NCBI RefSeq assembly: GCF_003994415.1
Contig: NZ_CP034689.1
Span: 6,014,001-6,078,000 of the forward strand
Direction: 5' to 3'
DNA length: 64,000 nt
Origin: Achromobacter spanius
GTDB taxonomy: Bacteria; Pseudomonadota; Gammaproteobacteria; Burkholderiales; Burkholderiaceae_B
The translations under genes and the position numbers were made by a program. The notes beneath the pieces are model-generated. The model was not told where the DNA came from. It worked only from the letters and a program-made list of their open reading frames with translations, and ran no database searches. This document shows positions 25,598 through 35,064 of the stretch, in pieces; position 1 is the stretch's first letter, and the number at the start of each line of letters is the position of its first letter.

Positions 25598-26784
25598 TCG
25601 GGCCGCGCGCCGTCGTCTGCCTGGGCCTGACCCAGTTGGTGAACTGGGGCGTCACGTTCTATCTGATCGGCGCGTTCGGCCCCGCCATGACGGCCGACCT
25701 GGGCTGGAACGCCGCCGTGGTCTACGGCGGGTTTTCAGCCGCCATCGTCACGATGGCGCTGGTGTCGCCCTTGGCGGGCCGCGCCGTGGACCACTGGGGC
25801 GGGCATGTTGTGATGCCGGTGGGCGCCGTGCTGGCCGCAGCCGGTTGCGTATTGCTGGCCGCCGCGCACAGCGTGGTCTGGTACTACCTGGCCTGGCTGT
25901 TGCTGGGCATCGGCATGCGGCTAAGCCTGTACGACGCCGCCTTTGCCGCATTGGCGCGCGCGGGCGGCCCCACGGCGCGGCGGGCAATGTCGCAGATCAC
26001 GCTGTTTGGCGGCTTGTCGTCCACGGCGATGTGGCCAGCGGGCCACGCACTGGCCGCCTGGCTGGGTTGGCGCGGCGCGGTGCTGGTGTATGCCGCGCTG
26101 GCGCTGGCCACCTTGCCGCTCTACCTGGCGCTGCCCCGCCAGCGCTATGCCGCGCCGGCCACCGCCGCCAACAGCAACGCCCCCGGCCTGACCCGCTCAC
26201 CTGGAGAACGTCGTCTGGCGGGCACGCTTTACGCCGTGATCGCCATGGTGACCAACTTCCTGGCGGCCGGCACCGCCGCGCATCTGATTGTCTTGCTGAC
26301 CGGCGTGGGCCTGGCCAGCGCGGCGGCGGTCGGTGTGGCCGCGCTATGGGGCATTGGCCAATTCGCGGCGCGCATGGCGGATGTGGCCGTGGGCGCCCGG
26401 CTGCATCCCTTGACGCTGAATTGGGCCGTCACCGCGCTGATGCCGTTTTGCTTCGTGCTGGGCTGGTTCTCGAACGGCAACCTGTATGCCACCGCAGCCT
26501 ATGCGTTTTTCTACGGTGCCTGCAACGGCCTGTTGACGATCACGCGCGGCACACTGCCGCTGGCATTGTTTGATTTCCGCAGCTACGGCTCACTGGTCGG
26601 CGCGCTGCTGGTGCCCAGCTTCTTGCTGACGGCCGCGGCGCCCGTGGCGTATGCCTTCGTGATCCAGACCCAAGGCGCGCGCGCCGCCATGGCGATGTCA
26701 GTCGTGTTGGCGGCCGCGATTGCCGCGGCGGCCTGGGTGTTGCGAAAGCGGTTTATCGGCAGGGTGCCGGCAAGGGCCGTGTAG
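25594..26784 (+). CDS. MFS transporter
   Basis: A polytopic membrane protein of 396 residues with about twelve hydrophobic segments. The loop between helices 2 and 3 (PLAGRAVDHWG) is the MFS motif A. The chosen start is GTG at 25594, inside the stop of the acetyltransferase gene (GTGA). The pairing with a GNAT enzyme suggests export of a toxic amino-acid-like compound or its acetylated form, which is inference. Confidence 0.78.
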   Translation: MIGPRAVVCLGLTQLVNWGVTFYLIGAFGPAMTADLGWNAAVVYGGFSAAIVTMALVSPLAGRAVDHWGGHVVMPVGAVLAAAGCVLLAAAHSVVWYYLAWLLLGIGMRLSLYDAAFAALARAGGPTARRAMSQITLFGGLSSTAMWPAGHALAAWLGWRGAVLVYAALALATLPLYLALPRQRYAAPATAANSNAPGLTRSPGERRLAGTLYAVIAMVTNFLAAGTAAHLIVLLTGVGLASAAAVGVAALWGIGQFAARMADVAVGARLHPLTLNWAVTALMPFCFVLGWFSNGNLYATAAYAFFYGACNGLLTITRGTLPLALFDFRSYGSLVGALLVPSFLLTAAAPVAYAFVIQTQGARAAMAMSVVLAAAIAAAAWVLRKRFIGRVPARAV

Positions 26785-26841
26785 GTTCGCAACCCCTTCC
26801 AAACCTTTGGGCCGGTGCCCAAGCCGACGCTGTCGAAATAA

Positions 26842-27561
26842 TCAGCCTTCGGCGGCGGAAGCCACCACCCACTTTTCCCAACCTATTTTCCTGAGCTTGC
26901 AGGCCGGGCATTCGCCGCAGCCATACCCCCAGTCGTGCCGCGCGCCGCGCTCGCCCAGATAGCAGGTGTGGCTGTCTTCAACGACGATGTCCACCAAGGC
27001 GTCCCCGCCCAATTGATGCGCCAGCGCCCAGGTTTCGGACTTGTCGATCCACATCAGCGGCGTTTCGATGGTGATGCGTGACCCCAGCCCCAAGCCCAGC
27101 GCCACCTGTTGCGCCTTGATGGTGTCGTCGCGGCAATCGGGATAGCCAGAAAAATCCGTTTCGCACATGCCGCCCACCAGCACATCGAGTTGGCGTCGAT
27201 ACCCCAGCGCCGCCGCCAGCGTCAGGAACAACAGGTTGCGCCCCGGCACGAAGGTGTTGGGCAGCCCGTTGGCCTGCATTTCGATGGCGCGGTCGCTGGT
27301 CATGGCGGTGTCGCCCACCTGGCCCAGCACCTTCAGGTCCAGCAGATGGTCTTCACCCAGGCGCGGCGCCCAGTCGGGGAAGTTGGCGCGGATTTCACGC
27401 AGCACGTTCAGCCGGGCCGATAGTTCGATGTGATGGCGTTGGCCGTAGTCGAACGCCACCGTTTCCACATGGGCATAACGGTCCAGCGCCCACGCCAGGC
27501 AAGTGGTGGAATCCTGGCCGCCCGAAAACAGCACGAGCGCGCGACGTTGATGATTTTGCAT
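26842..27561 (-). CDS. queC: 7-cyano-7-deazaguanine synthase QueC
   Basis: QueC turns 7-carboxy-7-deazaguanine into preQ0 with ATP and ammonia, an early step to queuosine in tRNA. The PP-loop SGGQDSTTCLAWAL is at residues 14-27. The zinc site is formed by C-GECPAC near the C-terminus (YGCGECPACKLRK) with an upstream Cys. It has 239 residues and stands alone, divergent from ppc. No preQ1 riboswitch was recognised upstream. Confidence 0.95.
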   Translation of the reverse strand: MQNHQRRALVLFSGGQDSTTCLAWALDRYAHVETVAFDYGQRHHIELSARLNVLREIRANFPDWAPRLGEDHLLDLKVLGQVGDTAMTSDRAIEMQANGLPNTFVPGRNLLFLTLAAALGYRRQLDVLVGGMCETDFSGYPDCRDDTIKAQQVALGLGLGSRITIETPLMWIDKSETWALAHQLGGDALVDIVVEDSHTCYLGERGARHDWGYGCGECPACKLRKIGWEKWVVASAAEG

Positions 27562-27720
27562 AAAGGGGGCTTCTAGAAAGACGAAGGGACATCACGGACT
27601 TTAACCGAGACAAACGCGCGCCCCGTAAGGAACGCTGCGTAAAATCAATCGGTTCGATTTTCCTGGTTTTGCCGCAACGCCCTTCCCTTCCCATCTTCAG
27701 CCCGACGGATCCACCGCCCG

Positions 27721-30570
27721 ATGAAAGCCATTCGCCCGCAGTCCGACTCAGCAGAACCCTTGCGCCACGATATCCGGCTGCTAGGCCGTCTTTTAGGCAC
27801 CGTCATTGAGGAATGCGAAGGCAAGCGTGTCTTTGACACCATCGAAACACTGCGCCGCACGGCGGTGAAATTTCGTCGCGAAGGCAATGAGGCGGACAGC
27901 AAGCTGCTGGAGCAGCGCGTCAAGCGCTTGCAAGGCAATGACCCGAATTCGGTGGCGCGCGCCTTCAGCTACTTCCTGCACCTGGCCAACATTGCCGAAG
28001 ACCGCGACCAGAACCGCAGTCAGCGTGCCCGCGCCTTGGCCGGCGACACCGCCCCGCGCGGCAGCCTGCGCGATGCCGTGCAGACGCTGGGCAAGCAAGG
28101 CGTGGGCGTGGCCCGCATACGCCGGCTGCTGGCCGATGCCAGCGTGATGCCGGTGCTGACCGCGCACCCCACCGAAGTGCAGCGCAAAAGCACGCTGGAC
28201 GTGCACCGCGAAATTGCCGCCGCGCTGACCCAGCGCGGCAACCCGTTGACGCCGGAAGAGCTGGCCGAACTGGATGCCGCGCTGCTCGGCCGCGTGGCCA
28301 CCTTGTGGCAGACCCGCATGCTGCGCTACACACGCCTGACGGTGGCTGACGAGATCGAGAACGCGCTGTCTTACTACCGCAGCACCTTCCTGCAAGTCAT
28401 CCCGCGCCTGTACGGGGATTTGTCCAAGCTTTTGAACCGCGAGCCCGCCAAGCCGTTTGCCGCCCCGCCCCCGCCGCTGGAACCGTTTCTGCGCATGGGC
28501 AGCTGGATCGGCGGCGACCGCGACGGCAATCCCAATGTGGATGCCAGCACGCTGGAGCGCGCGCTGCTGCGTCAGGCCACCGTGCTGTTCGAACACTATC
28601 TGCAAGAGGTGCACGCGCTGGGCGCGGAACTATCGATCACCACCATGCTGATTTCGGCCAACCCGGAATTGCTGGCGCTGGCCGACAACAGCGGCGACGA
28701 TTCCCCGCACCGCCGCGACGAGCCCTATCGCCGCGCGCTGGTCGGTGTGTACGCCCGCCTGGCCGCCACCGCCCAGGCGCTGACGGGGCAGAACCTGGCG
28801 CGCCGCCGCACCGTCGCTGCGCCGGCCTACCAGGCGCCGCAGGAACTGTCGGCCGACCTGGCCATCATCGCCGCGTCGCTGGCGGCGCATCATGGCGCCC
28901 CGCTGGCCAAGCTGCGGCTGTCGGGCTTGCAACAGGCCATCGAGGTGTTCGGTTTCCACCTGGCCACCGTCGACCTGCGCCAAAGCTCCGACGTGCATGA
29001 AAACGCATTGGCCGAATTGTTTGAACGCGCCGGCGTCCAGCACGAGGGCAAGCCGCTGGACTACCTGTCGCTGGACGAAGACCAGCGCGTGGCGCTCTTG
29101 CGCGCCGAACTGGCCCAGGCCCGCCCGCTGGCCTCGCCCTGGATCGCGTACAGCGAAGACACCACGCGCGAACTGGCCGTGCTGCGCGCCGCCGCCGCCG
29201 GCCGCGCGCGCTATGGCAAGCAAGCGGTACGCCAGACCATCGTGTCGCACACCGAAACCTTGAGCGACCTGCTGGAAGTGATGGTGCTGCAAAAGGAAGC
29301 CGGCCTGATCGCGCCGGCCGGCCAGGACATCGCCCCCGAAGACGGCCTGATGGTGGTGCCGCTCTTCGAAACCATTCCCGACTTGCAGCGCGGCGCCGAC
29401 ATCATGGCTGCCTGGCTGGACCTGCCCGAAGTGCGCCAGCGCGTGAAGCAGGCGCAGAACGGCGCGCAGGAAGTCATGCTGGGTTATTCAGACAGCAATA
29501 AGGACGGCGGCTTCCTCACGTCGAACTGGTCGCTGTACCAGGCCGAACGCGCGCTGGTGGATGTGTTTTCCGCGCGCAACGTGCGGCTGCGCCTGTTCCA
29601 CGGACGCGGCGGTTCGGTGGGACGCGGCGGCGGTTCAAGCTTTGACGCCATCCTGTCGCAGCCCCCGGGCACGGTGGCCGGCCAGATCCGCCTGACCGAG
29701 CAAGGCGAAGTCATCCAAAGCAAGTACAAGGACGCCGAGGTGGGCCGCTGGCACCTGGAACTGCTGGTGGCGGCCACGCTGGAATCCAGCCTGGCGCCGC
29801 GCGCCGAGGCCACCAGCGCCGAAGACGCGCACATGGCGCAGCACGGCCCGGCGATGTCGTTCATGTCCGAAACCGCACAGCGCACCTACCGTGGCCTGGT
29901 CTACGACACGCCGCGCTTTGCCGAATATTTTTTCGCCGCCACCCCCATCAGCGAAATCGCGGGCCTGAACATCGGTTCGCGCCCGGCTTCCCGCAAGAAG
30001 GGCCAGCGCATTGAAGACCTGCGCGCCATTCCCTGGGGCTTTTCGTGGGCGCAATGCCGCTTGATGCTGACCGGCTGGTACGGCATGGGCTCGGCCATCG
30101 AGGCCTATCTGGAAACGGGCGCCCCCGACGCCCCCCGCTCGCGCCGCGCCCGCCTGGCGCAACTGCGCGAGATGGCCCGCGAATGGCCGGCGTTTCGCAC
30201 GCTGCTGTCCAATATGGAAATGGTGCTGGCCAAGTCCGACCTGGCCATCGCCGCGCGCTACGCGCAGTTGGTGCCGCAACGCGCGCTGCGCGAGCGCGTG
30301 TTCGGCATGATCAGCGCCGAACATGGCCGCACGCTGTCCATGCTGAAGCTGCTGACGCAGCGCGAGCTGCTGGCCGACAACCCGGCCCTGCAGGATTCGC
30401 TGCGCGAACGCTTTGCGTATATCGATCCCTTGAACTATTTGCAGATCGACCTGATCCGCCGCCACCGCGCGGCACAGAAACACCCCGAGGCGGACATCGA
30501 CAAGCGAGTACAGCGCGCCATCCACCTAACCATTAACGGCATCGCGGCGGGGCTGCGCAATTCTGGCTAG
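27721..30570 (+). CDS. ppc: phosphoenolpyruvate carboxylase
   Basis: This enzyme carboxylates PEP to oxaloacetate, filling the TCA cycle. The catalytic His lies in VLTAHPTEVQRKS near residue 145. The PEP site includes GYSDSNKDGGFLTSNW near 590 and the glycine-rich FHGRGGSVGRGGGSS near 625. Length 949 is slightly above the typical 880-920. The C-terminus ends RNSG where most family members end QNTG, a mild change at a position involved in the active site. Confidence 0.97.
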   Translation: MKAIRPQSDSAEPLRHDIRLLGRLLGTVIEECEGKRVFDTIETLRRTAVKFRREGNEADSKLLEQRVKRLQGNDPNSVARAFSYFLHLANIAEDRDQNRSQRARALAGDTAPRGSLRDAVQTLGKQGVGVARIRRLLADASVMPVLTAHPTEVQRKSTLDVHREIAAALTQRGNPLTPEELAELDAALLGRVATLWQTRMLRYTRLTVADEIENALSYYRSTFLQVIPRLYGDLSKLLNREPAKPFAAPPPPLEPFLRMGSWIGGDRDGNPNVDASTLERALLRQATVLFEHYLQEVHALGAELSITTMLISANPELLALADNSGDDSPHRRDEPYRRALVGVYARLAATAQALTGQNLARRRTVAAPAYQAPQELSADLAIIAASLAAHHGAPLAKLRLSGLQQAIEVFGFHLATVDLRQSSDVHENALAELFERAGVQHEGKPLDYLSLDEDQRVALLRAELAQARPLASPWIAYSEDTTRELAVLRAAAAGRARYGKQAVRQTIVSHTETLSDLLEVMVLQKEAGLIAPAGQDIAPEDGLMVVPLFETIPDLQRGADIMAAWLDLPEVRQRVKQAQNGAQEVMLGYSDSNKDGGFLTSNWSLYQAERALVDVFSARNVRLRLFHGRGGSVGRGGGSSFDAILSQPPGTVAGQIRLTEQGEVIQSKYKDAEVGRWHLELLVAATLESSLAPRAEATSAEDAHMAQHGPAMSFMSETAQRTYRGLVYDTPRFAEYFFAATPISEIAGLNIGSRPASRKKGQRIEDLRAIPWGFSWAQCRLMLTGWYGMGSAIEAYLETGAPDAPRSRRARLAQLREMAREWPAFRTLLSNMEMVLAKSDLAIAARYAQLVPQRALRERVFGMISAEHGRTLSMLKLLTQRELLADNPALQDSLRERFAYIDPLNYLQIDLIRRHRAAQKHPEADIDKRVQRAIHLTINGIAAGLRNSG

Positions 30571-30610
30571 GCGGGTAGCGTCCACCTGCCGAACACCGGC
30601 TGATGCTGGT

Positions 30611-30640
30611 TTGTCCACCCCTGGAGACTTTTAGTACTAT
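30611..30640 (+). promoter_or_regulatory. promoter of the hydroxyacyl-CoA dehydrogenase/atoE unit
   Basis: TTGTCC (30611-30616) and TACTAT (30635-30640) are separated by 18 bases. The start of transcription would be near 30647, just ahead of the tandem operator at 30652-30685. Confidence 0.5.
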
Positions 30641-30651
30641 CCCTGACAGAA

Positions 30652-30685
30652 ATTCTAAGTACGCACAAATGTTCGTATTTAGAAC
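30652..30685. promoter_or_regulatory. tandem operator, GTTC-N7-GAAC type (unit 1)
   Basis: GTTC-gtattta-GAAC is at 30671-30685 and a degenerate copy, ATTC-taagtac-GCAC, at 30652-30666, with starts 19 bp apart. The same architecture with the same 19-bp step lies at 34999-35032 upstream of pcaI. A longer inverted repeat (TTCTAAGTACG / CGTATTTAGAA) spans both sites. Confidence 0.6.
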
Positions 30686-30801
30686 AAAATGATTTTTCTG
30701 GCCGAACGGCACGGAAAGGCATCCCCGGAAGAGACAGCGTTCCCCCTGATTCCCCGTGTGCCCGCCCGTGACGTTCGCCTGCAAGCATCAAGCGAGCCGT
30801 C

Positions 30802-31737
30802 ATGGATACTCCCCTGAAAAATCTGGCCGTCATCGGCGCAGGCGCCATGGGCAGCGGCATTGCCGCCTTGTTCGCGTCGAAGGGATTGAACATCGTCCTG
30901 ATCGACCCGATGGAAGGCGCGCTGGACCGCGCCCGCGCCGTCATCGACCGCCAGTTGAACGTCTACGCGCCCACCCAGGTGCAGGAAGCGCTCCAGCGCA
31001 TCCGCATGGAACCTGGGCTGGAAGCCGCCGCCAACTGCGAGCTGGTGATCGAGGCCGTACCGGAAAACCTGGAACTCAAGCGCGGCATCTTCGCCAAGCT
31101 TGACGCGCTGTGCGCCCCGCACACGCTCTTCGCCACCAACACGTCAGGCCTGTCCATCAACGCGATCGCCAGCGCCGTGGCGCGCCGCGACCGCTTCGTG
31201 GGCACCCACTTCTTCACGCCGGCCGACGTCATTCCGCTGGTGGAAGTGGTGCGCAATGACGACACCTCGGAAGCCACCGTCGCCCAGGTCATGGCGACCT
31301 TGCGCTTTGCCGGCAAGCGGCCGGTGCTGGTGCGCCAGGACATCCCCGGTTTCATCGCCAACCGCATCCAGCACGCCCTGGCCCGCGAAGCCATTTCGCT
31401 CTTGGAAAAGGGCGTGGCCAGCGCGGAAGACATCGACGAAGTGGTCAAGTGGAGCCTGGGCATTCGCCTGGCCCTGTCCGGCCCGCTGGAACAGCGCGAC
31501 ATGAACGGCATCGACGTGCACTACGCGATTGCCAGCTACCTGTACAAAGACCTGGAAAACCGCACCGAGCCGTCCGACCTGCTGAAAAGCAAGGTCGACA
31601 GCGGCGAGATCGGCGCCAAGAGCGGCCAGGGTTTCTACACCTGGAGCCCCGAGCGCCGCGAGCGCGTGCTGCGCGAGAAAAGCGCCGCGCTGGGCGAACT
31701 GGCGGCCTGGCTGAACGACAAGGCCGGCGACACCTGA
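30802..31737 (+). CDS. 3-hydroxyacyl-CoA dehydrogenase
   Basis: This enzyme oxidises a 3-hydroxyacyl-CoA to the 3-oxoacyl-CoA with NAD. The N-terminal Rossmann motif VIGAGAMGSGIA is at residues 9-20. The catalytic His and the Pro-rich loop are in THFFTPADVIPLVEV near 135, and the helical C-terminal domain follows. At 311 residues it is a stand-alone enzyme, not a fusion with a hydratase. It is first in a unit with AtoE and an SDR, preceded by the operator shared with pcaI. Confidence 0.9.
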   Translation: MDTPLKNLAVIGAGAMGSGIAALFASKGLNIVLIDPMEGALDRARAVIDRQLNVYAPTQVQEALQRIRMEPGLEAAANCELVIEAVPENLELKRGIFAKLDALCAPHTLFATNTSGLSINAIASAVARRDRFVGTHFFTPADVIPLVEVVRNDDTSEATVAQVMATLRFAGKRPVLVRQDIPGFIANRIQHALAREAISLLEKGVASAEDIDEVVKWSLGIRLALSGPLEQRDMNGIDVHYAIASYLYKDLENRTEPSDLLKSKVDSGEIGAKSGQGFYTWSPERRERVLREKSAALGELAAWLNDKAGDT

Positions 31738-31931
31738 CGGCGCTTTGTTCCGACGCCGCAACCAAATTCAAGACAAAGACAGATAAGGCGCGGGGGCCAC
31801 GCCCACCGCGCCATCGGGCCACGCGCCACACCACACAAAGAAAATCAATCGTCGGTCTACCCGCGCATCGCCCCCCGATGACGCCCGGGACCAGACACTA
31901 GAGAACCGCCTACGGAGTTGTTGGAGGCACC

Positions 31932-33272
31932 ATGAATAAACTGGCTTCATTCTTTACCGAGCTGATGCGCAAGTATCTGCCGGATCCTTTTGTTTTCGCG
32001 ATTGCACTGACGCTATTGACCGTGCTGCTGGCCATGGGCATCGAAGGCCAGAGCATCGGCGACGTGACCCGCGCCTGGGGCAAGGGCTTCTGGAGCCTGT
32101 TGGCCTTCACGACCCAGATGGCCGTGATTCTGGCCATGGGCTACGTGCTGGCCACCGCGCCGCTGACCGACCGCCTGCTGAACCGCATCGTCAGCCACGT
32201 GCACAAGCCGCACACCGCCATCATCGTCGCGACCCTGGTGGGCGGCGTGGGCAGCTACCTGAACTGGGGCTTTGGTCTCGTCATCGGCGGCATCGTCGCC
32301 AAGAAGCTGGCGTTGAAGGTCAAGGGCGTGCACTACCCGCTGATCATCGCGGCGGCCTATAGCGGCTTCACGATGTACGGCCTGGGCCTGTCCGCCAGCA
32401 TTCCGGTGCTGGTCGCTACCCCCGGCCACCCCACCGCCAATCAGATGGGCACGATCCCGCTGTCGGAAACCATTTTCTCGGTGCCGATGCTGATCACCAG
32501 CCTGGTCATCATCATCACGCTGCCCTTGCTGAACGCCTGGCTGCACCCCAAGAAGGGTGAGAAGGTCGTTGAAGTGGACCCGGGCATCGACCGCGACGCC
32601 AACGCTTCCAACGCCGGCGAAGACATGCTGGAAAAAGGCACCATCGCCTCGAAGCTGAACAACAGCCGCATCCTGAGCATGCTGATCGGCGCGCTGGGCA
32701 TTGCCTACGTGACGTTCCACTTCATGGACGGCGGCTCGCTGGACCTGAACCTGATCAACTTCATCATCCTGTTCCTGGGCATCATCCTGCTGGGCACGCC
32801 GGCCGCCTACGTGGCCAAGCTGACCGAAGGCATCAAGACGATCTCCGGCATCATCCTGCAGTATCCGTTCTACGCCGGCATCATGGCCATCATGGCCGCG
32901 TCGGGCCTGGTGACGTCGATCTCGCAATTGTTCGTTGACTTCGCCACGCCGGCCACGCTGCCGTTCTGGGGCCTGATCAGCTCGTTCTTCATCAACTTCT
33001 TCGCACCGTCCGCCGGTGGCCACTGGGTGATCCAGGGTCCGTTCATGATCGATGCGGCCAAGGAAATCGGCAGCGCCCTGAACCAGACGACCATGGCCGT
33101 CATGCTGGGCAACGCCTGGAACGATCTGGTGCAACCCTTCTGGATCCTGCCGGCGCTGGCTTTGTCCAAGCTGAAGCTGCGCGACGTGATGGGCTATACC
33201 GTCATCATGATGCTGTGGGTGGGCGTGATCCACATCACCGCCGTGCTGGCCTGGGGCTACGCCACGCACTGA
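31932..33272 (+). CDS. atoE: short-chain fatty acid transporter, AtoE family
   Basis: A membrane protein of 446 residues with about twelve hydrophobic segments. MRKYLPDPFVFAIALTLLT at the N-terminus and the NWGFGLVIGGIVAKK loop are family hallmarks. The start is fixed by TTGGAGGC. Relatives carry butyrate, acetoacetate or other small acids. The position in a cluster that ends in 3-oxoadipate cleavage suggests uptake of a short acid that feeds the same CoA pathway. Confidence 0.85.
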   Translation: MNKLASFFTELMRKYLPDPFVFAIALTLLTVLLAMGIEGQSIGDVTRAWGKGFWSLLAFTTQMAVILAMGYVLATAPLTDRLLNRIVSHVHKPHTAIIVATLVGGVGSYLNWGFGLVIGGIVAKKLALKVKGVHYPLIIAAAYSGFTMYGLGLSASIPVLVATPGHPTANQMGTIPLSETIFSVPMLITSLVIIITLPLLNAWLHPKKGEKVVEVDPGIDRDANASNAGEDMLEKGTIASKLNNSRILSMLIGALGIAYVTFHFMDGGSLDLNLINFIILFLGIILLGTPAAYVAKLTEGIKTISGIILQYPFYAGIMAIMAASGLVTSISQLFVDFATPATLPFWGLISSFFINFFAPSAGGHWVIQGPFMIDAAKEIGSALNQTTMAVMLGNAWNDLVQPFWILPALALSKLKLRDVMGYTVIMMLWVGVIHITAVLAWGYATH

Positions 33273-33308
33273 TCCACCGCGCTTTCTTTGAACAGACTGG
33301 AAACCGAT

Positions 33309-34037
33309 ATGAGCAAACCGACTGCGTATCTCGTCACCGGCGGCAGCGCCGGCATTGGCGCCGCCATCATCCGCATGCTGCTGGATGCGGGCCATAAAGT
33401 GGTCAACATCGACTACCGCCTGCCCGAGAATCCGCCGGCCGGGCTGGTCTCGTATCAGGCCGATCTGACCGATGAAGCGCGCACCAAGGAAGTCGCCGCC
33501 GAAGTCACCAGCGCGTACAACATCGTGGGCTTGGTGAACAACGCCGGCGCCACCCGCCCGGGCACGGCCGACACGGCCACCCTGGCGGATCTGGACTATG
33601 TGGTGAACCTGCATCTGCGCACCGCGCTGATCCTGGTGCAGGCCGCGCTGCCCGCCATGCGCGAAGCGGGCTTTGGCCGCATCGTGAACATGTCGTCGCG
33701 CGCCGCTTTAGGCAAGCCCGAGCGCGTGGTCTATTCGGCCACCAAGGCCGGGCTGGTGGGCCTGACGCGCACGCTGGCCATGGAGCTGGGTGGCGACGGC
33801 ATCACCGTCAACGCCATCGGCCCGGGCCCCATCGCCACCGACCTCTTCACCAAGAGCAATCCGGCGGGCGCTCCGCAAACCGAACGCATCATCAACAGCA
33901 TCGTGGTCAAGCGCCTGGGCACGCCGGAAGACGTGGCGCGCGCCGCCATGTTCTTCCTGTCGCCGGACAACGGTTTCGTGACGGGCCAGATGTTGTATGT
34001 GTGTGGCGGCACGACGCTGGGCGTCGCCCCCATCTGA
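33309..34037 (+). CDS. SDR-family oxidoreductase
   Basis: A short-chain dehydrogenase of 242 residues: TGGSAGIG at about 11, NNAGATRPG, and YSATKAGLVGL as catalytic motif. The ATG at 33309 is preferred over an in-frame TTG at 33288 because it fits the family start. It follows atoE closely and ends before the convergent IclR gene. It probably handles the hydroxyl/keto step of the imported compound. Substrate unknown. Confidence 0.83.
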   Translation: MSKPTAYLVTGGSAGIGAAIIRMLLDAGHKVVNIDYRLPENPPAGLVSYQADLTDEARTKEVAAEVTSAYNIVGLVNNAGATRPGTADTATLADLDYVVNLHLRTALILVQAALPAMREAGFGRIVNMSSRAALGKPERVVYSATKAGLVGLTRTLAMELGGDGITVNAIGPGPIATDLFTKSNPAGAPQTERIINSIVVKRLGTPEDVARAAMFFLSPDNGFVTGQMLYVCGGTTLGVAPI

Positions 34038-34087
34038 GCGCGCGCGCCATGCTGAACCACCTTGACCTTCGTGCCTGCCCGCCGCAA

Positions 34088-34870
34088 CTAGCGGCGCAGC
34101 AGCGCGTGGTTGATCTGGTCGGCGGCGCGGCGCAAGGGTGGCAGGAAGGCGTCCAGCATGGCTTCGCGCGTAAAGCGGTTGGACTGCCCGCTGACGTTCA
34201 TCGCGGCAATCACACGACCGCTGCGGTCAACAATGGGCACGGCCACCGATTGCAAACCGGGTTCCAGCTCTTGCGCCACGCAGGCGTAGCCATCGGCGCG
34301 CACGCCAGCCAGCAGGCGCTTGAGTTCGGCGATGTCGGTGACGGTTTGCGGGGTGTAGGACTGGATCTGGCTCATGGCCAGCAGCCGGTCCAGTTCCGTT
34401 TCCGGCAGGCCGGCCAGCAGCACGCGGCCCATCGACGTCACCCACGCCGGCAGGCGGCTGCCCACGGCCAGGTTGATGGTCATGACCTTGTGCGTGGACA
34501 AGCGCAGGATGTAGACGATGTCGGCGCCTTCCAGCACCGACACCGAGCACGATTCGCGCGTCTGCTCGGCCACTTCTTCCATGTACGGCAAGGCCAGGTT
34601 CCACAGCGGCGTGCCGGACAGATAGGCGTAGCCCAGTTCGAGAATGCGCGGGGTCAGTTCGAATTTGCGGTCGGTGACGGTGACGTAGCCCAGGTGTTCC
34701 AGGGTCAGCAGAATGCGGCGCGCGCCGGCACGGGTCAGCCCCGTCACGGCGGCCACTTCGGACAGCGTCATCTGCGAACGACCGGGGCCGAACGCTCGGA
34801 TCACCGACAAGCCACGCGCGAAGGATTGCACGTAGCTGTCGCTGGGTTGTTGGGGGTCAAGCTCCGCCAT
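34088..34870 (-). CDS. IclR-family regulator (PcaR/PobR-like)
   Basis: The winged helix is at about residues 10-75 (SFARGLSVIRAFGPGRSQMTLSEVAAVTGLTRAGARRIL) and the IclR effector domain from about 90. SFARGLSVI...TRAGARRIL is typical of the branch that controls protocatechuate and 3-oxoadipate genes. I chose MAELDPQQ, giving 260 residues; a longer frame exists. It diverges from pcaI across a perfect nested palindrome, its likely binding site. It may also bind the matching site at 30652. Confidence 0.87.
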   Translation of the reverse strand: MAELDPQQPSDSYVQSFARGLSVIRAFGPGRSQMTLSEVAAVTGLTRAGARRILLTLEHLGYVTVTDRKFELTPRILELGYAYLSGTPLWNLALPYMEEVAEQTRESCSVSVLEGADIVYILRLSTHKVMTINLAVGSRLPAWVTSMGRVLLAGLPETELDRLLAMSQIQSYTPQTVTDIAELKRLLAGVRADGYACVAQELEPGLQSVAVPIVDRSGRVIAAMNVSGQSNRFTREAMLDAFLPPLRRAADQINHALLRR

Positions 34871-34998
34871 CCGGTGGGTCCCAAGAGTAAAAAGCTCGCC
34901 GCTGGCGAGCCGATCGTTGCCGTTTCGGGCAACGCCAAACGATGGAGGATCGCCATGCGTCGGCCTGCCTTGACGCTGTGCGGTCCCCATGAAACGAT

Positions 34999-35032
34999 GT
35001 TCTTCAGCAGAACGTAAGTTCTAATGAAGAAC
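34999..35032. promoter_or_regulatory. tandem operator, GTTC-N7-GAAC type (unit 2)
   Basis: Two perfect sites, GTTC-ttcagca-GAAC (34999-35013) and GTTC-taatgaa-GAAC (35018-35032), are separated by GTAA. Together they form nested inverted repeats: outer GTTCTTCA / TGAAGAAC and inner AGAAC-gtaa-GTTCT, symmetric about 35015/35016. The site lies between the IclR start and pcaI. A weak plus-strand promoter, TTGACG (34970) and AACGAT (34993) with 17 bases between, ends directly before it. Confidence 0.7.
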
Positions 35033-35064
35033 AAATTATGACACGCCACCTATGAGCGAACATC

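Noticed and set aside
32013..33614. 533-residue minus-strand frame opposite atoE
   Set aside because: It has the same His/Gln-rich shadow composition; the plus-strand AtoE and SDR are unambiguous.
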